The notes: a model not told the origin generated them from the sequence alone. Counted from the first letter of the stretch, positions 38,237 to 48,620 are shown. The stretch: 64,000 nucleotides of DNA from VFZN01 sp963709325 (GCA_963709325.1 CAVPVV010000001.1:930001-994000); one strand, 5' to 3'. Made by a program: numbers and translations.

Positions 38237-38410
38237 ATGAGTGAGCCAGTTGAACCAATGATCGAGGGACCGCGATCGGCGGAGGATCTGGCTAGCCTCT
38301 ATGACAAGCTCAGCGTGCAGCAATTTCAGCGAGGGCTCGTCTGGGATTCACGTTCAGTTGCCCTGCTCTTTCACGCCAATGCTCCTGGCGAACTTGGGGG
38401 AGAGGCTTAA
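38237..38410 (+). pseudogene. N-terminal fragment of a second DUF262-like gene
   Basis: The ATG at 38237 begins SEPVEPMIEGPRSAEDLASL, then YDKLSVQQFQRGLVWDSRSV and ALLFHA. The F-Q-R-G-x-V-W-D element is the DUF262 start motif. After about 50 residues the frame degenerates (a shift near 38375, then TAA), and the island ends 140 bp later, so the rest of the gene is missing. It probably belonged to another restriction-type or DISARM-associated module cut when the right end formed. Confidence 0.55.
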
Positions 38411-38461
38411 CTTAGACCCCTGGTTGACGGGAGCCGGCGACGAGCTATGTCACCTGTCTCC

Positions 38462-38480
38462 TGGGACCCCAGTGGGACCC
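38462..38480 (+). repeat. Candidate integrase arm-type sites, right end
   Basis: Identical to the 19-mer at 8742-8760 and in the same orientation. It lies 67 bp inside the right attachment repeat. Presence of the same short paired repeat inside both ends supports it being an integrase-binding site. Confidence 0.6.
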
Positions 38481-38547
38481 TAGAGCAATTTGTGGAAACG
38501 AGCCAGCTTAACACTGGCTGTAAGAGGCTTGTTTTGTCTTATTTAGC

Positions 38548-38595
38548 TGGTGGCCAGGGACGGAATTGAACCGCCGACACCGTGATTTTCAGTCA
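38548..38595 (-). repeat. Right attachment site (48-bp direct repeat)
   Basis: Identical to 8574-8621 and offset by 29,974 bp. It runs from the CCA end of tRNA-Phe through the anticodon loop. Bases on either side differ between the two copies, so the repeat ends are sharp. Confidence 0.93.
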
Positions 38596-38623
38596 CGTGC
38601 TCTACCAACTGAGCTACCTGGCC
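38548..38623 (-). tRNA. tRNA-Phe (anticodon GAA), integration site of the island
   Basis: The minus strand folds as a complete 76-nt tRNA with encoded CCA: acceptor GGCCAGG pairs with CCTGGCC, D arm GCTC...GAGC, anticodon stem CGTGA/TCACG around loop CTGAAAA (anticodon GAA), T arm GGCGG/CCGTC around TTCAATT. The 3' 48 bases (38548-38595) are the right-hand attachment repeat. The gene remains whole because the element restored its 3' half. Confidence 0.97.
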
Positions 38624-38639
38624 GTCGGTGAGGTTGAAA

Positions 38640-38645
38640 ATTATA
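38640..38645 (-). promoter_or_regulatory. -10 box of the tRNA-Phe promoter
   Basis: TATAAT on the minus strand, 17 bases upstream of the tRNA 5' end. No convincing -35 box is seen at the expected distance. Confidence 0.55.
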
Positions 38646-38703
38646 CCACGCCCGTTCAGCGGCCCTTGGCGCCGCGAGCGGGCTGGCTGGCCGCCCGCCC
38701 GCG

Positions 38704-40126
38704 TCAGCGTGCGTCGGTCAAACGAATCGACTCGCCGACGTGGCGGAACGCCTCCTGCAACGTCTCGGCGTCCTTCTCAGGTGTGACCGTCAAGTAGTAG
38801 AACAACGTGCCGTCAACCAGGAACGTGGTGGAAACGGAAATGCGCTCCTGGCCGCCGAGCGGAGAGGGATTGACGAGCGGCGTGGCGATACCCGAGCGCG
38901 ACGAAATCCGGATCGACTGCTGCTGGCCACCGAGCTTGAGCTCAGGATTGTTTTGCCCGACCGCCTGCAGCCAGATCTTCGTCGCTTCGGCGAGATCGCG
39001 CGAGCTCGCCTTCGCCACGCCGAATTCGACGCCGTGGCTGAACACGGTCTGGCCGTTCAACTGACCGAAGCCATTCTCGGGAACCACCTTGATCGACGTC
39101 TTCGACGACAGCGCGGTCCAGTTCGTCGGAACCGAAGCCGTGAACACCTTACCGCCGCTGATTTCGCGGTACTGCGTGGACGGGCGCGGCACCGGCTCGC
39201 CGGGTGTGCCAACCGATGGCGTTTCCTCGCCGCCGGAGCCGCCACTCTTGGCCCGCGCCAGATCGCTCATGGACTTGGCCGGTGGCAGCTTCGCGAACGA
39301 CGTTCTGATTCGGTTCGAACCCGCTCATGTCGGCGGGATTGGCGATCGTGAGCTTCTCAGCCTCCTGGGTGATGTAGACCGTGCGGTTGCCTGGGTCGGG
39401 GTGGCTGCTCATCCACTGCGGCGTTCCGCCGCTGCCCTGCGCTTCCTTGGCAATGGTCTCGAACATGTGGGCGAGCGAGCGCGGATCGTAGCCGGCCCGG
39501 GCCATCATCTGCGCGCCCAGCAGATCCGCCTGCTTCTCGAAGTCGCGGCTGTAGCGAAGGAGCAGAGTGCCGAGACCGAACTGGCTGCCTTGCGCGATCG
39601 CCGACCCGGCCGCGCCGCCGACCACCGCGCCGCCGATCATGCCGGCTGCCTGACCGAACTGCAGCCACGGATTCTGCGCCTTGGTGACGTTGGCCGTGCC
39701 GTGCCGCAGCAGCACGTGCGACAGCTCGTGGGCCATGACCCCGACGACCTCACCTTCCGACGCGGCAGCGTCGAACATGCCGCGATTGACGAACATCGGC
39801 CCGCCAGGCAGTGCGAAGGCGTTGATCTCCTTCAGGTTCACCGGCGTGAACGAATACTCGTAGACGGGCTGCTTCAGCTCGGGCGGCGCGACTTCGACGA
39901 GCCGATCGCCGAGTCGAGTCAGGTAGCTGGCGATGCGCTCGTCCTTGATGATCGGGTATTGCTGCCGGACCTCGGCGGCGGCTTCGCGGCCGAACTCAAC
40001 GTCCTGTTGCGGCGTGAACTTGTTCTTCGGCAGCTTGATGGCCGTCTGCGCCGCGAGCCCCGACACCCAGATGCCGATCGCCAGCGCGAGACAAACGCCT
40101 CGCAATGCTGTGCGCGTCCTCGTCAT
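38704..40126 (-). CDS. M48-family zinc metallopeptidase, one frameshift near 39295
   Basis: The ATG at 40126 gives a signal peptide (TALRGVCLALAIGIWVSGLA). The peptidase domain carries VVGVMAHELSHVLLRHG, the HExxH zinc site, preceded by INAFALPGGPMFVNRGMFD and followed by RDFEKQADLLGAQMMARAGY with the third zinc ligand Glu in the E-x-x-AD motif. SHPDPGNRTVYITQEAEK ends the M48 part. Near 39295 one extra base (span 3n+1) moves reading into the frame of AKLPPAKSMSDLARAKSG and a C-terminal beta domain of about 180 residues (GGKVFTASVPTNWTALSS, ERISVSTTFLVDGTLFYYLT). It is a BepA/YfgC-like periplasmic protease with a PsbP-like extension. It is the first chromosomal gene beyond the island. Confidence 0.88.
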
Positions 40127-40227
40127 CCGAGCCCCCTCTCTCCGGCCGAAGATTCACACTCCTGAGCCGGGCCGCCATTGTACCGCCGGCTGGCGACGAT
40201 TGGATGAGGCGACCGACGGTTCGGAAT

Positions 40228-40785
40228 TCAGGCGGCTGAACGAGGAGACTGCGGGGCTGGAGAATCGACGGCGTTCTTGTTCGGCCGGCGCACAGCACGT
40301 CCGCCGAGCGAAAACCAGGCGGCGGCGACGCCGATCAGCATTCCGCCGAAAACGTCCGACGGCCAATGCGCGCCGACGTAGACCCGCGAGACGGCGATGG
40401 CAAGCGCCAGCGGCCACCAGACCAGCCGCGCGGCCGGAAACAGGCGGCTGGCCGCCAGCGCGCCGGCTGCCGCCGCGGCGGAGTGGCCGGATGGAAACGA
40501 ACTGTTCACCGGCCGCTGATCGATCAGCCGAACTTCGGCGAGGACTTCGTAGGGACGAGGCCGGCTGACGATTGGCTTCACCAGGACATCGGCGGCGAAG
40601 TACGCCATTCCCACCGCCAGTACGATGCGCCACGCCGCCATTCGCCGGCCGGGAAACACGGCGGCAATTATCGCCACCGTGAACCAGACGAACCCCGCCT
40701 TGCCGACCGCCGAGGCGAACAGCATCAGCTCGTCGAGCGCTGGGGAGTGACCGCCGTTGATGGCGGAGAAAAGGGCAATGTCCAT
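40228..40785 (-). CDS. PAP2-family membrane phosphatase
   Basis: An intact 185-residue integral membrane protein with the three acid-phosphatase motifs: KPIVSRPRP (K-x6-RP), SSFPSGHSAAAAAGALA (PSGH) and SRVYVGAHWPSDVFGG (S-R-x5-H-x3-D). Four to five hydrophobic helices surround them. It should dephosphorylate lipid phosphates such as undecaprenyl pyrophosphate or phosphatidyl phosphates at the outer face of the inner membrane; the exact substrate cannot be predicted. It lies downstream of recA, separated by a region of inverted GAAGCCT-like repeats. Confidence 0.9.
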   Translation of the reverse strand: MDIALFSAINGGHSPALDELMLFASAVGKAGFVWFTVAIIAAVFPGRRMAAWRIVLAVGMAYFAADVLVKPIVSRPRPYEVLAEVRLIDQRPVNSSFPSGHSAAAAAGALAASRLFPAARLVWWPLALAIAVSRVYVGAHWPSDVFGGMLIGVAAAWFSLGGRAVRRPNKNAVDSPAPQSPRSAA

Positions 40786-40787
40786 GA

Positions 40788-40935
40788 AGGCTTCAGGCTT
40801 GAGGCTTCAGGCTCCAGGCCCCGGGAAAAGCGCGTGCCCTGCGGAGCCGCTGCGTCGATCGCACACAGTGTGACAAGCGCTCTTCCTGAAGCTTGAAGCC
40901 TGGAGCCTGGAGCCTGAAGTCTGAAGCCTCTCAGC
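40788..40935. repeat. Degenerate GAAGCCT/GGAGCCT heptamer palindrome between recA and the PAP2 gene
   Basis: The left arm (40788-40822) is made of repeated GGCTTCA/GGCTTGA/GGCTCCA units, and the right arm (40888-40928) of their complements GAAGCCT, GGAGCCT and TGAAGTC. The region could form a long imperfect hairpin around a central segment of about 60 bp. Similar units recur at 51212-51226 and 60020-60055. Confidence 0.7.
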
Positions 40936-40942
40936 GCGAAGC

Positions 40943-41972
40943 CTACACAGCGGCAGCTTCCGGTTCGCGCACGAGGCCCAGCTCCTTGCGGACCTTGTCC
41001 TCGATGGCGCTGCGGATGTCGACGTGCTCGTGGAGGAAGTTCTTGACGTTCTCGCGGCCCTGGCCGAGGCGCTCGCCGCCGTAGGCGAACCACGCGCCGC
41101 TCTTCTCGATGATCTTCTGCTCGACCGCGAGGTCGATGAGATCGCCCTCGCGCGAGACGCCTTCGCCGTAGACGATGTCGAACTCGGCTTCGCGGAAGGG
41201 CGGGGCCATCTTGTTCTTGACGACCTTGACGCGCGTGCGTCCGCCGATGACGTTCTCGCCGTCCTTGATCGCGCCGATGCGGCGGATGTCGATGCGGACC
41301 GAGGCGTAGAACTTCAGCGCGCGGCCGCCGGTGGTGGTTTCGGGGTTGCCGAACATCACGCCGATCTTCTCGCGCAGCTGGTTGATGAAGATGAGCGACG
41401 GTCTTCGACTTCGAGATGGCGCCGGTGAGCTTGCGCAGCGCCTGCGACATGAGGCGCGCCTGCAGGCCCATCTGCGCTTCGCCCATCTCGCCCTCGATTT
41501 CGGCACGCGGCACGAGGGCGGCCACCGAGTCGACGACGACGACGTCGACGCTGCTGGAGCGGATGAGGACCTCGACGATCTCGAGCGCCTGCTCGCCGTT
41601 GTCGGGCTGCGACACCAGCAGGTTGTCGATGTCGACGCCGAGCTTCCTGGCGTACTCCGCGTCGAGCGCGTGCTCGGCGTCGACGAACGCCGCCAGGCCG
41701 CCGTTCTTCTGCGCCTCGGCAATGACCTGCAGGGCCAGCGTGGTCTTGCCGGACGATTCCGGCCCGAAGATCTCGATGACGCGACCGCGCGGCAGGCCGC
41801 CGATGCCGAGCGCGTAGTCGATGCTGATCGCGCCGGTCGAGATGGCTTCCACGGGCGAGATGGTGTTGCGCTGCCCGAGGCGCATGATGGCGCCCTTGCC
41901 AAACTGCTTCTCGATCTGGCCGACGGCCACGTCGAGGGCCTTGATCCGTTCCTGTCGTTCGTCGATGGGCAT
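40943..41972 (-). CDS. recA: Recombinase RecA, one frameshift near 41400
   Basis: Start ATG at 41972. The N-terminal frame shows ALDVAVGQIEKQFGKGAIMR, Walker A GPESSGKTTLALQVIAEAQK (from about residue 67), AAFVDAEHALDAEYARKLGV, QPDNGEQALEIVEVLIRS and VVVDSVAALVPRAEIEGEMG (Walker B). At SKSKT one extra base changes frame; LIFINQLREKIGVMFGNPET (DNA-binding loop 2) and the C-terminal domain ending EPEAAAV follow. The span is 1030 bases, exactly one more than 343 codons. RecA catalyses homologous strand exchange and LexA cleavage. A frameshifted recA in an otherwise normal chromosome is much more likely a sequence error. It has a good promoter at 42004-42032. Confidence 0.97.
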
Positions 41973-42003
41973 GTGAGTGGGGTGTCCTTTCCGGCCGCAA
42001 CTG

Positions 42004-42032
42004 ATCCTAGAAACGGGCCAAGCGAAAGTCAA
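42004..42032 (-). promoter_or_regulatory. Sigma-70-type promoter of recA
   Basis: On the minus strand TTGACT (42027-42032) and TAGGAT (42004-42009) are separated by exactly 17 bp, about 32 bp upstream of the recA ATG. Five of six -35 bases and four of six -10 bases match consensus. No convincing LexA operator could be recognised. Confidence 0.65.
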
Positions 42033-42181
42033 GCGAAAATACGTGTAGGTGAGCCGACCTAATCGCCTGTTTTCAACAACTTACGGGGAACCAGCCACTT
42101 TCGCCTCATTCAAGGCCTGACCGCAGAACCTGCCACCCCGCGGTTTGACCCGTCTCTCGTCTTCTGCGTACCGTCGTCGCG

Positions 42182-42673
42182 ATGCCCAGCCCGGTCGGAC
42201 ACACCTTGGGAGGACTCATTGTCGGCCTCGTTGGCGCCGGTCGGGATTCTGAAGTCCGGAATCGGAATACGCTGGCCTGGTGCGCAGCGGCCGCCGTCCT
42301 TCCGGACGTGGACTTTCTCTGGGGCCGCCACAACATGGAGACGCACAGCCTGGGCGCGGCGGTCCTGGCGGGCCTGGCGGTGCTCGCCTGGACGCGCGGC
42401 CGCGGCGCCCGGCTGGCGATCGCTGGTGACGCTCGCCTGGGCCTCGCACGTACTGTTCGATTGGCTGGGATCGGACGACACGCCGCCACTCGGCGTCATG
42501 GCGCTCTGGCCGCTCACCTCGAAGTTCTACTTCGCGTACGCCTACGTCTTCGAGGCGATCTCGCGGCGCACTGGCTGCCGAACTTCTGGTCGCACAACGT
42601 GTACGCGGTCGCCAGGGAGCTTGCTGCTACTCGCGCCCATAGCGGGCGCACTGTTAGCGCTGCGCAGGAGTAG
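42182..42673 (+). CDS. DUF457/YdjM-like membrane protein (metal-dependent hydrolase family), frameshifted
   Basis: The ATG at 42182 begins PSPVGHTLGGLIVGLVGAGR, then LAWCAAAAVLPDVDFLWGRH and NMETHSLGAAVLAGLAVLAW. The H-x-x-x-G start, the P-D-x-D motif and the E/T-H pair are the YdjM/LexA-regulated membrane hydrolase signature. A shift near 42425 leads to LVTLAWASHVLFDWLGSDDT and PPLGVMALWPLTSKFYFAYA, and another near 42570 to NFWSHNVYAVARE, with LLLAPIAGALLALRRS in the last frame. The family is an integral membrane protein of unknown substrate. It is divergent from recA, about 210 bp away. Confidence 0.8.
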   Translation: MPSPVGHTLGGLIVGLVGAGRDSEVRNRNTLAWCAAAAVLPDVDFLWGRHNMETHSLGAAVLAGLAVLAWTRGRGARLAIAGDARLGLARTVRLAGIGRHAATRRHGALAAHLEVLLRVRLRLRGDLAAHWLPNFWSHNVYAVARELAATRAHSGRTVSAAQE

Positions 42674-42768
42674 GGGGGCGGCCGCCGCGATCGGGAGAGG
42701 ATCGCGGTCGGGAAAAGTGGGAGGGAGTGACGCTCATCGGGAATGAGGGCCCTAAGTCCCGACGATCG

Positions 42769-43999
42769 TCAGGGTCTCCCGATCGGCGAAGTCCTCCCGG
42801 AACCGGGCGAGCTAGGCATTTCGACGGCGAGCGCGACACCGTTGCCACCGCCCAGACACAGGGTGGCAACGCCGCGCTTCTTCCCGCGAGCCTTCAGCGC
42901 GTAGAGCAGCGTCGTCAGGATCCGCGCGCCGGAGGCGCCGATCGGGTGGCCGAGCGCGACCGCGCCGCCGTTGACGTTCACGCGCGCCGGGTCGATGCCG
43001 AGCTCGCTTCATCACCGCGACGGCCTGCACCGCGAACGCTTCGTTCAGCTCGAGCAGATCGACGTCGTCGAGCGACCAGCCGGCCTTCTTCAGGACCTTG
43101 CGCGTCGCTTCGACCGGCGTCATCAGCAGCATCTTCGGCGCCAGGCCGCTCGTCGCCTGCGCGACGATGCGCGCCATCGGCTTCACGCCGAGCGCCTGCA
43201 GCGCGATCCGCGCTCATCACGACCACTGCCGCCGCGCCGTCGTTCACCGGCGGCGCGTTGCCGGCGGTCACCGAGCCGTCCTTCTTGAACGCGGGCTTGA
43301 GCGCGCGCAGCGACTTCGACGGTCGTGTCGGCGCGCACCGATTCGTCCTTGTCGAAGACGAGCGGGTCGCCCTTCTTCTGCGGGATCGTGCACCGCCAGG
43401 ATCTCGTCCTTGAACGCGCCGCTCTGCCTGCGCGGCCGCGGCCTTCTGTGGCTCTCGACGGAGTACTGATCCTGCTCTTCGCGGCACACCTTGTAGACGT
43501 CGGCGACGGTCTCGCCGGCGTTGCCCATGTGCCAGTTCTCGAACGGGCACCACAGGCCGTCGTGAATCATCGAGATCGATGACCTGGCCGTGGCCCATGC
43601 GCAGACCCTCGCGCACCTTGGGCAGCAGGTACGGGGCAGTTGCTCATCGACTCCATGCCGCCCGCGACCGCAATCTCGATGTCGCCGGTCAGGATGCCCT
43701 GCTGCGCCAGCATCACGGCCTTGAGACCGGAGCCGCAGACCTTGTTGATGGTAAGCGCGCCGACGTGCTCGGACAGTCCGCCCTTGAGCGCGGCCTGCCG
43801 GGCCGGCGCCTGGCCGACACCGCGCCGAGACGACGTTGCCCATGATGCATTCGTCGACGGCGCCGGGTCGATGCCAGCGCGGCGCGACGGCGTCGCGAAC
43901 GACCATCGCGCCGAGGGCCGGGGCGGGGAAGTCCTTCAGCGTGCCGAGAAACTTGCCGGTCGGCACCCGAACGGCGCTGACGATGACGGCTTCAGACAT
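42769..43999 (-). CDS. Thiolase (acetyl-CoA acetyltransferase), heavily frameshifted
   Basis: ATG at 43999: SEAVIVSAVRVPTGKFLGTL, then MIHDGLWCPFENWHMGNAGE and TVADVYKVCREEQDQYSVES. In other frames come NAPPVNDGAAAVVVMSA, WSLDDVDLLELNEAFAVQAV with the NEAFA motif, and VNGGAVALGHPIGASGARIL with the catalytic His (GHPIGASGAR), and LCLGGGNGVALAVEM with the C-terminal Cys. The active-site Cys region (NKVCGSGLK) is split by a shift near 43745. Roughly eight to ten shifts occur in 1.2 kb; most look like single extra bases. Thiolase condenses or cleaves acetyl-CoA units (fatty-acid oxidation or acetoacetyl-CoA synthesis). All motifs exist, so the true gene is probably intact. Confidence 0.88.
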
Positions 44000-44273
44000 G
44001 ACAGATGATCTCCACTCGTTGGATGACGTCGGGCCCCAAAAGGGCCTCGAGACGGGAACGGATGACTCCCATCGAACGCTCGACCTCGCGCCGCCACTGT
44101 GCGTCCTGGGCGGTTACGACCAGGACGCCGGCATCGAGGCTGACACGCGTCGCGCGGCTCACCGCCGGCCCGACCGAGGTGCGCCACGCGAACTCGACCT
44201 TCTCGGCGCAGAGCGGCGCCGGCCTTATGACTTGCGCGAGGACGCCCGGTATGACGCGATGGGCCGGTACCAT
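43992..44273 (-). CDS. DUF721 family protein (DciA-like)
   Basis: About 93 residues from the ATG at 44273 (an upstream ATG at 44330 adds 19 less typical residues). MVPAHRVIPGVLAQVIRPAP, then EFAWRTSVGPAVSRATRVSL, VLVVTAQDAQWRREVERS and LLGPDVIQRVEI form the DUF721 fold: an initial helix, a W-x-x-x-VG strand-turn, a beta hairpin with LVVTAQDAQW and an amphipathic helix. DciA proteins of this fold load the replicative helicase in many bacteria; short members such as this are less certain. It overlaps the thiolase start by 8 bp, so the two are probably co-transcribed. Confidence 0.75.
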   Translation of the reverse strand: MVPAHRVIPGVLAQVIRPAPLCAEKVEFAWRTSVGPAVSRATRVSLDAGVLVVTAQDAQWRREVERSMGVIRSRLEALLGPDVIQRVEIICHV

Positions 44274-44404
44274 CCCCTCAGGATACACCTCGCGCCCGTC
44301 CGTTGACTCAATGAACCCACAATGCGCCAATCCTCAATCGAATGCCACAATCCTCCAACCGCCGGAGCGTCAATGAATCGCCAATCGTCAACACGCAATC
44401 GCCG

Positions 44405-44992
44405 ATGGATTCAGTCCTCTTAGCGTCAGCGTCACCGAGGCGCGCCCTGTTGTTGCGCGCGATAGGCGTGCCGTTCGAGGTGATGCCGTCGGAACTGGAC
44501 GAGACTCCGCACCCGGGAGAGACGCCAACCGCCTACGTCGAGCGCCTCGCCCTCGCGAAGGCGCAGGCCGTGGCGCCTGGTTACCCCGGGCGGCTGGTCC
44601 TGGGCGCGGACACGACGGTCACGGTGGACGGCGAGATATTGGGCAAGGCCGACGACGCCGGCCGCGCCCGGGAGATGCTGGAGCGACTGGCTGGGCGCGT
44701 CCACGAGGTTCACACCGGCGTGGCGCTCGTGCGCGATGGCGACTCGACCGTGGACTGTGCCACGACCCGGGTCTGGTTCGCGCCGATGACGTTCGAAGAC
44801 ATCGAGACGTACGTGGCGACGAACGAGTGGCGCGACAAGGCCGGCGCCTACGGCATTCAGGGCCGGATTTCGCGGTTCGTCGAGCGGGTCGAGGGCTCGT
44901 ACACGAATGTCGTCGGCCTGCCGGTCGCGCTGGTTTGGGGCTTGCTGTTGCAGTATTCTGAAGGTCGAGGAGCGGGCAGGTCCCAACCATGA
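44405..44992 (+). CDS. maf: Maf-like nucleotide pyrophosphatase
   Basis: An intact 195-residue protein from the ATG at 44405. The N-terminus SVLLASASPRRALLLRAIGV has the Maf signature S-x-S-P-R-R. PSELDETPHPGETPTAYVER, LVLGADTTVTVDGEILGKAD (catalytic Asp and Lys), EVHTGVALVRDG and WRDKAGAYGIQGRISRFVER (GAY-x-I-Q-G) follow. Maf proteins hydrolyse non-canonical or modified nucleoside triphosphates (dTTP/UTP or m7GTP types). Its 3' end overlaps the ccmE ATG by 4 bp (ATGA), so it is co-translated with the cytochrome c maturation operon. The leader 44280-44404 contains CAATCG-type intergenic repeats. Confidence 0.93.
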   Translation: MDSVLLASASPRRALLLRAIGVPFEVMPSELDETPHPGETPTAYVERLALAKAQAVAPGYPGRLVLGADTTVTVDGEILGKADDAGRAREMLERLAGRVHEVHTGVALVRDGDSTVDCATTRVWFAPMTFEDIETYVATNEWRDKAGAYGIQGRISRFVERVEGSYTNVVGLPVALVWGLLLQYSEGRGAGRSQP

Positions 44993-45402
44993 AGCACAAA
45001 GCCATCAAGGTCGGTCTCACGAGCCTCGTCCTGGCCCTGTCGTTTGGCGGGCTGCTGTACTCGACGATGGGCGAAGCCACCGAGTACTACAAGCACGTGG
45101 ACGAAGTGATGACGCAGCCCACCGAGTGGTACGGCAAGAAGCTGCAACTGCACGGCTACGTCGTGCAGGATTCCATCATGAAGCGGAAGAGCAGCCTGGA
45201 ATACAAGTTCCAGGTCCAGAGCAACGGCCACGTCGTCAACGCGACCTACACCGGCGTGGTGCCTGACACGTTCAAGAGCGACGCCGAAGTCGTGCTCAAA
45301 GGCACGCTCTCGCCCGACGGGCTGTTCACCGTCTCGCCCAACGGCGTGATGGCGAAGTGCCCCTCGAAGTACGAAGCAAAGCCGGGTAACCCCACGTCAT
45401 AG
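44989..45402 (+). CDS. ccmE: Cytochrome c maturation heme chaperone CcmE, CxxxY variant
   Basis: 137 residues: N-terminal membrane anchor (AIKVGLTSLVLALSFGGLLY), then a periplasmic OB-fold (WYGKKLQLHGYVVQDSIMKR, KFQVQSNGHVVNATYTGVVP, TFKSDAEVVLKGTLSPDGLF) and a C-terminus VMAKCPSKYEAKP. In ordinary CcmE the heme-binding residue is His in H-x-x-x-Y (LAKHDEKY); here the position is Cys124 with Tyr128, giving C-x-x-x-Y. Such Cys-type CcmE proteins are known from archaea and some sulfate reducers, where heme binds the Cys. CcmE carries heme from CcmC to CcmF. It starts with ATGA overlap with maf and is followed by about 100 bp of GGAGACAGGAG inverted repeats before ccmF. Confidence 0.92.
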   Translation: MKHKAIKVGLTSLVLALSFGGLLYSTMGEATEYYKHVDEVMTQPTEWYGKKLQLHGYVVQDSIMKRKSSLEYKFQVQSNGHVVNATYTGVVPDTFKSDAEVVLKGTLSPDGLFTVSPNGVMAKCPSKYEAKPGNPTS

Positions 45403-45405
45403 AAC

Positions 45406-45498
45406 AAGAAGTGAGGAGGCAGGAGACAGGAGGTCGAAAGACACTGGCGCCTTCCAACTCTATTTCCTATCTCCGAGCTCCTGTCTCCTGACAGCGAA
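45406..45498. repeat. GGAGACAGGAG-type inverted repeat between ccmE and ccmF
   Basis: GCAGGAGACAGGAGG at about 45419-45433 is mirrored by CTCCTGTCTCCTGACAG at about 45479-45496. The two could pair as a stem of about 12 bp around a loop of about 45 bp. A terminator is unlikely inside an operon; a transcript-processing role is possible. Confidence 0.6.
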
Positions 45499-45508
45499 GG
45501 TCCCCAAT

Positions 45509-48016
<2,508 letters not shown>

Positions 48017-48029
48017 GCCAAGACTTCTG

Positions 48030-48620
48030 ATGCCATCCACCACCGACACCGCCGACCAGCAGGTCGATCACGGCCTTCCGCCGTGGCAGTTCTTCCTGCT
48101 CTGCGGCATGCTCGGCGCGACCACGGTTGTGATCATCGCCACCGGACAGCCGATCTCGAACATCCTGATCCTGAGCGTCACCATCGTCGCGGCGAGCTTT
48201 GTCGGGCTCGGCGCCTACCGAATCCTGTCGCCGCTGGTGGCGCCGCTGGTGGCCACTGCGCCGGTGGTATCCGGCGGTCGGACCCGGGCCGCGCTCGAGC
48301 GCGAGAAGACGCTGGTGTTGCGCTCGATCAAGGAGCTGGAGTTCGACCGCGCGATGGGAAAGGTGGCGCAAGCCGACTTCGACGAAATGAGCGGCCGGCT
48401 GCGCCGCCGCGCGATCGGGCTGATGCAGCAGCTCGATGCCGACACCGGCTATCGCGAGCAAATCGAGAAGGAGCTGGAGTCCCTGGTTACGACGCCGGTG
48501 GCGAGCCCCAAGGCCCCGGGCCCAAGTCCCAGGCCCAACGCCTGTCCTTCGTGCGGCACCGCCAACGACACCGACGCACGCTTTTGCAAACAATGCGGCA
48601 CTTCGCTCACGCCTTCTTAG
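48030..48620 (+). CDS. Membrane protein with C-terminal zinc ribbon (ccm-linked, unknown)
   Basis: An intact 196-residue protein. Two adjacent membrane helices (WQFFLLCGMLGATTVVIIAT and ISNILILSVTIVAASFVGLG) are followed by a cytoplasmic coiled coil (RAALEREKTLVLRSIKELEF, then DRAMGKVAQADFDEMSGRLR), a Pro-rich linker and a zinc ribbon CPSCGTANDTDARFCKQCG. The helix pair plus coiled coil resembles CcmI-type proteins (EKTLVLRSIKELEFDRAMGK with D-F-D-E-M), which present apocytochrome to the ligase, but CcmI normally has no zinc ribbon. It starts 13 bp after ccmF and overlaps the following gene by 28 bp. I consider it a functional analogue of CcmI on positional and pattern grounds. Confidence 0.7.
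   Translation: MPSTTDTADQQVDHGLPPWQFFLLCGMLGATTVVIIATGQPISNILILSVTIVAASFVGLGAYRILSPLVAPLVATAPVVSGGRTRAALEREKTLVLRSIKELEFDRAMGKVAQADFDEMSGRLRRRAIGLMQQLDADTGYREQIEKELESLVTTPVASPKAPGPSPRPNACPSCGTANDTDARFCKQCGTSLTPS

Noticed and set aside
38204..38460. DISARM methyltransferase gene downstream of drmC
   Set aside because: The only coding signal is the DUF262-like FQRGLVWD start; no methylase motif (DPPY, PC or SAM-binding FxGxG) is seen.
41395..41410. Programmed frameshift or intein in recA
   Set aside because: Only one extra base is present, no slippery heptamer or insertion domain is seen, and many unrelated genes show the same type of shift.
42000..42060. LexA operator upstream of recA
   Set aside because: CGAAAATACGTG and neighbours are not a convincing palindrome of a known SOS box; the lineage-specific motif is not known to me.
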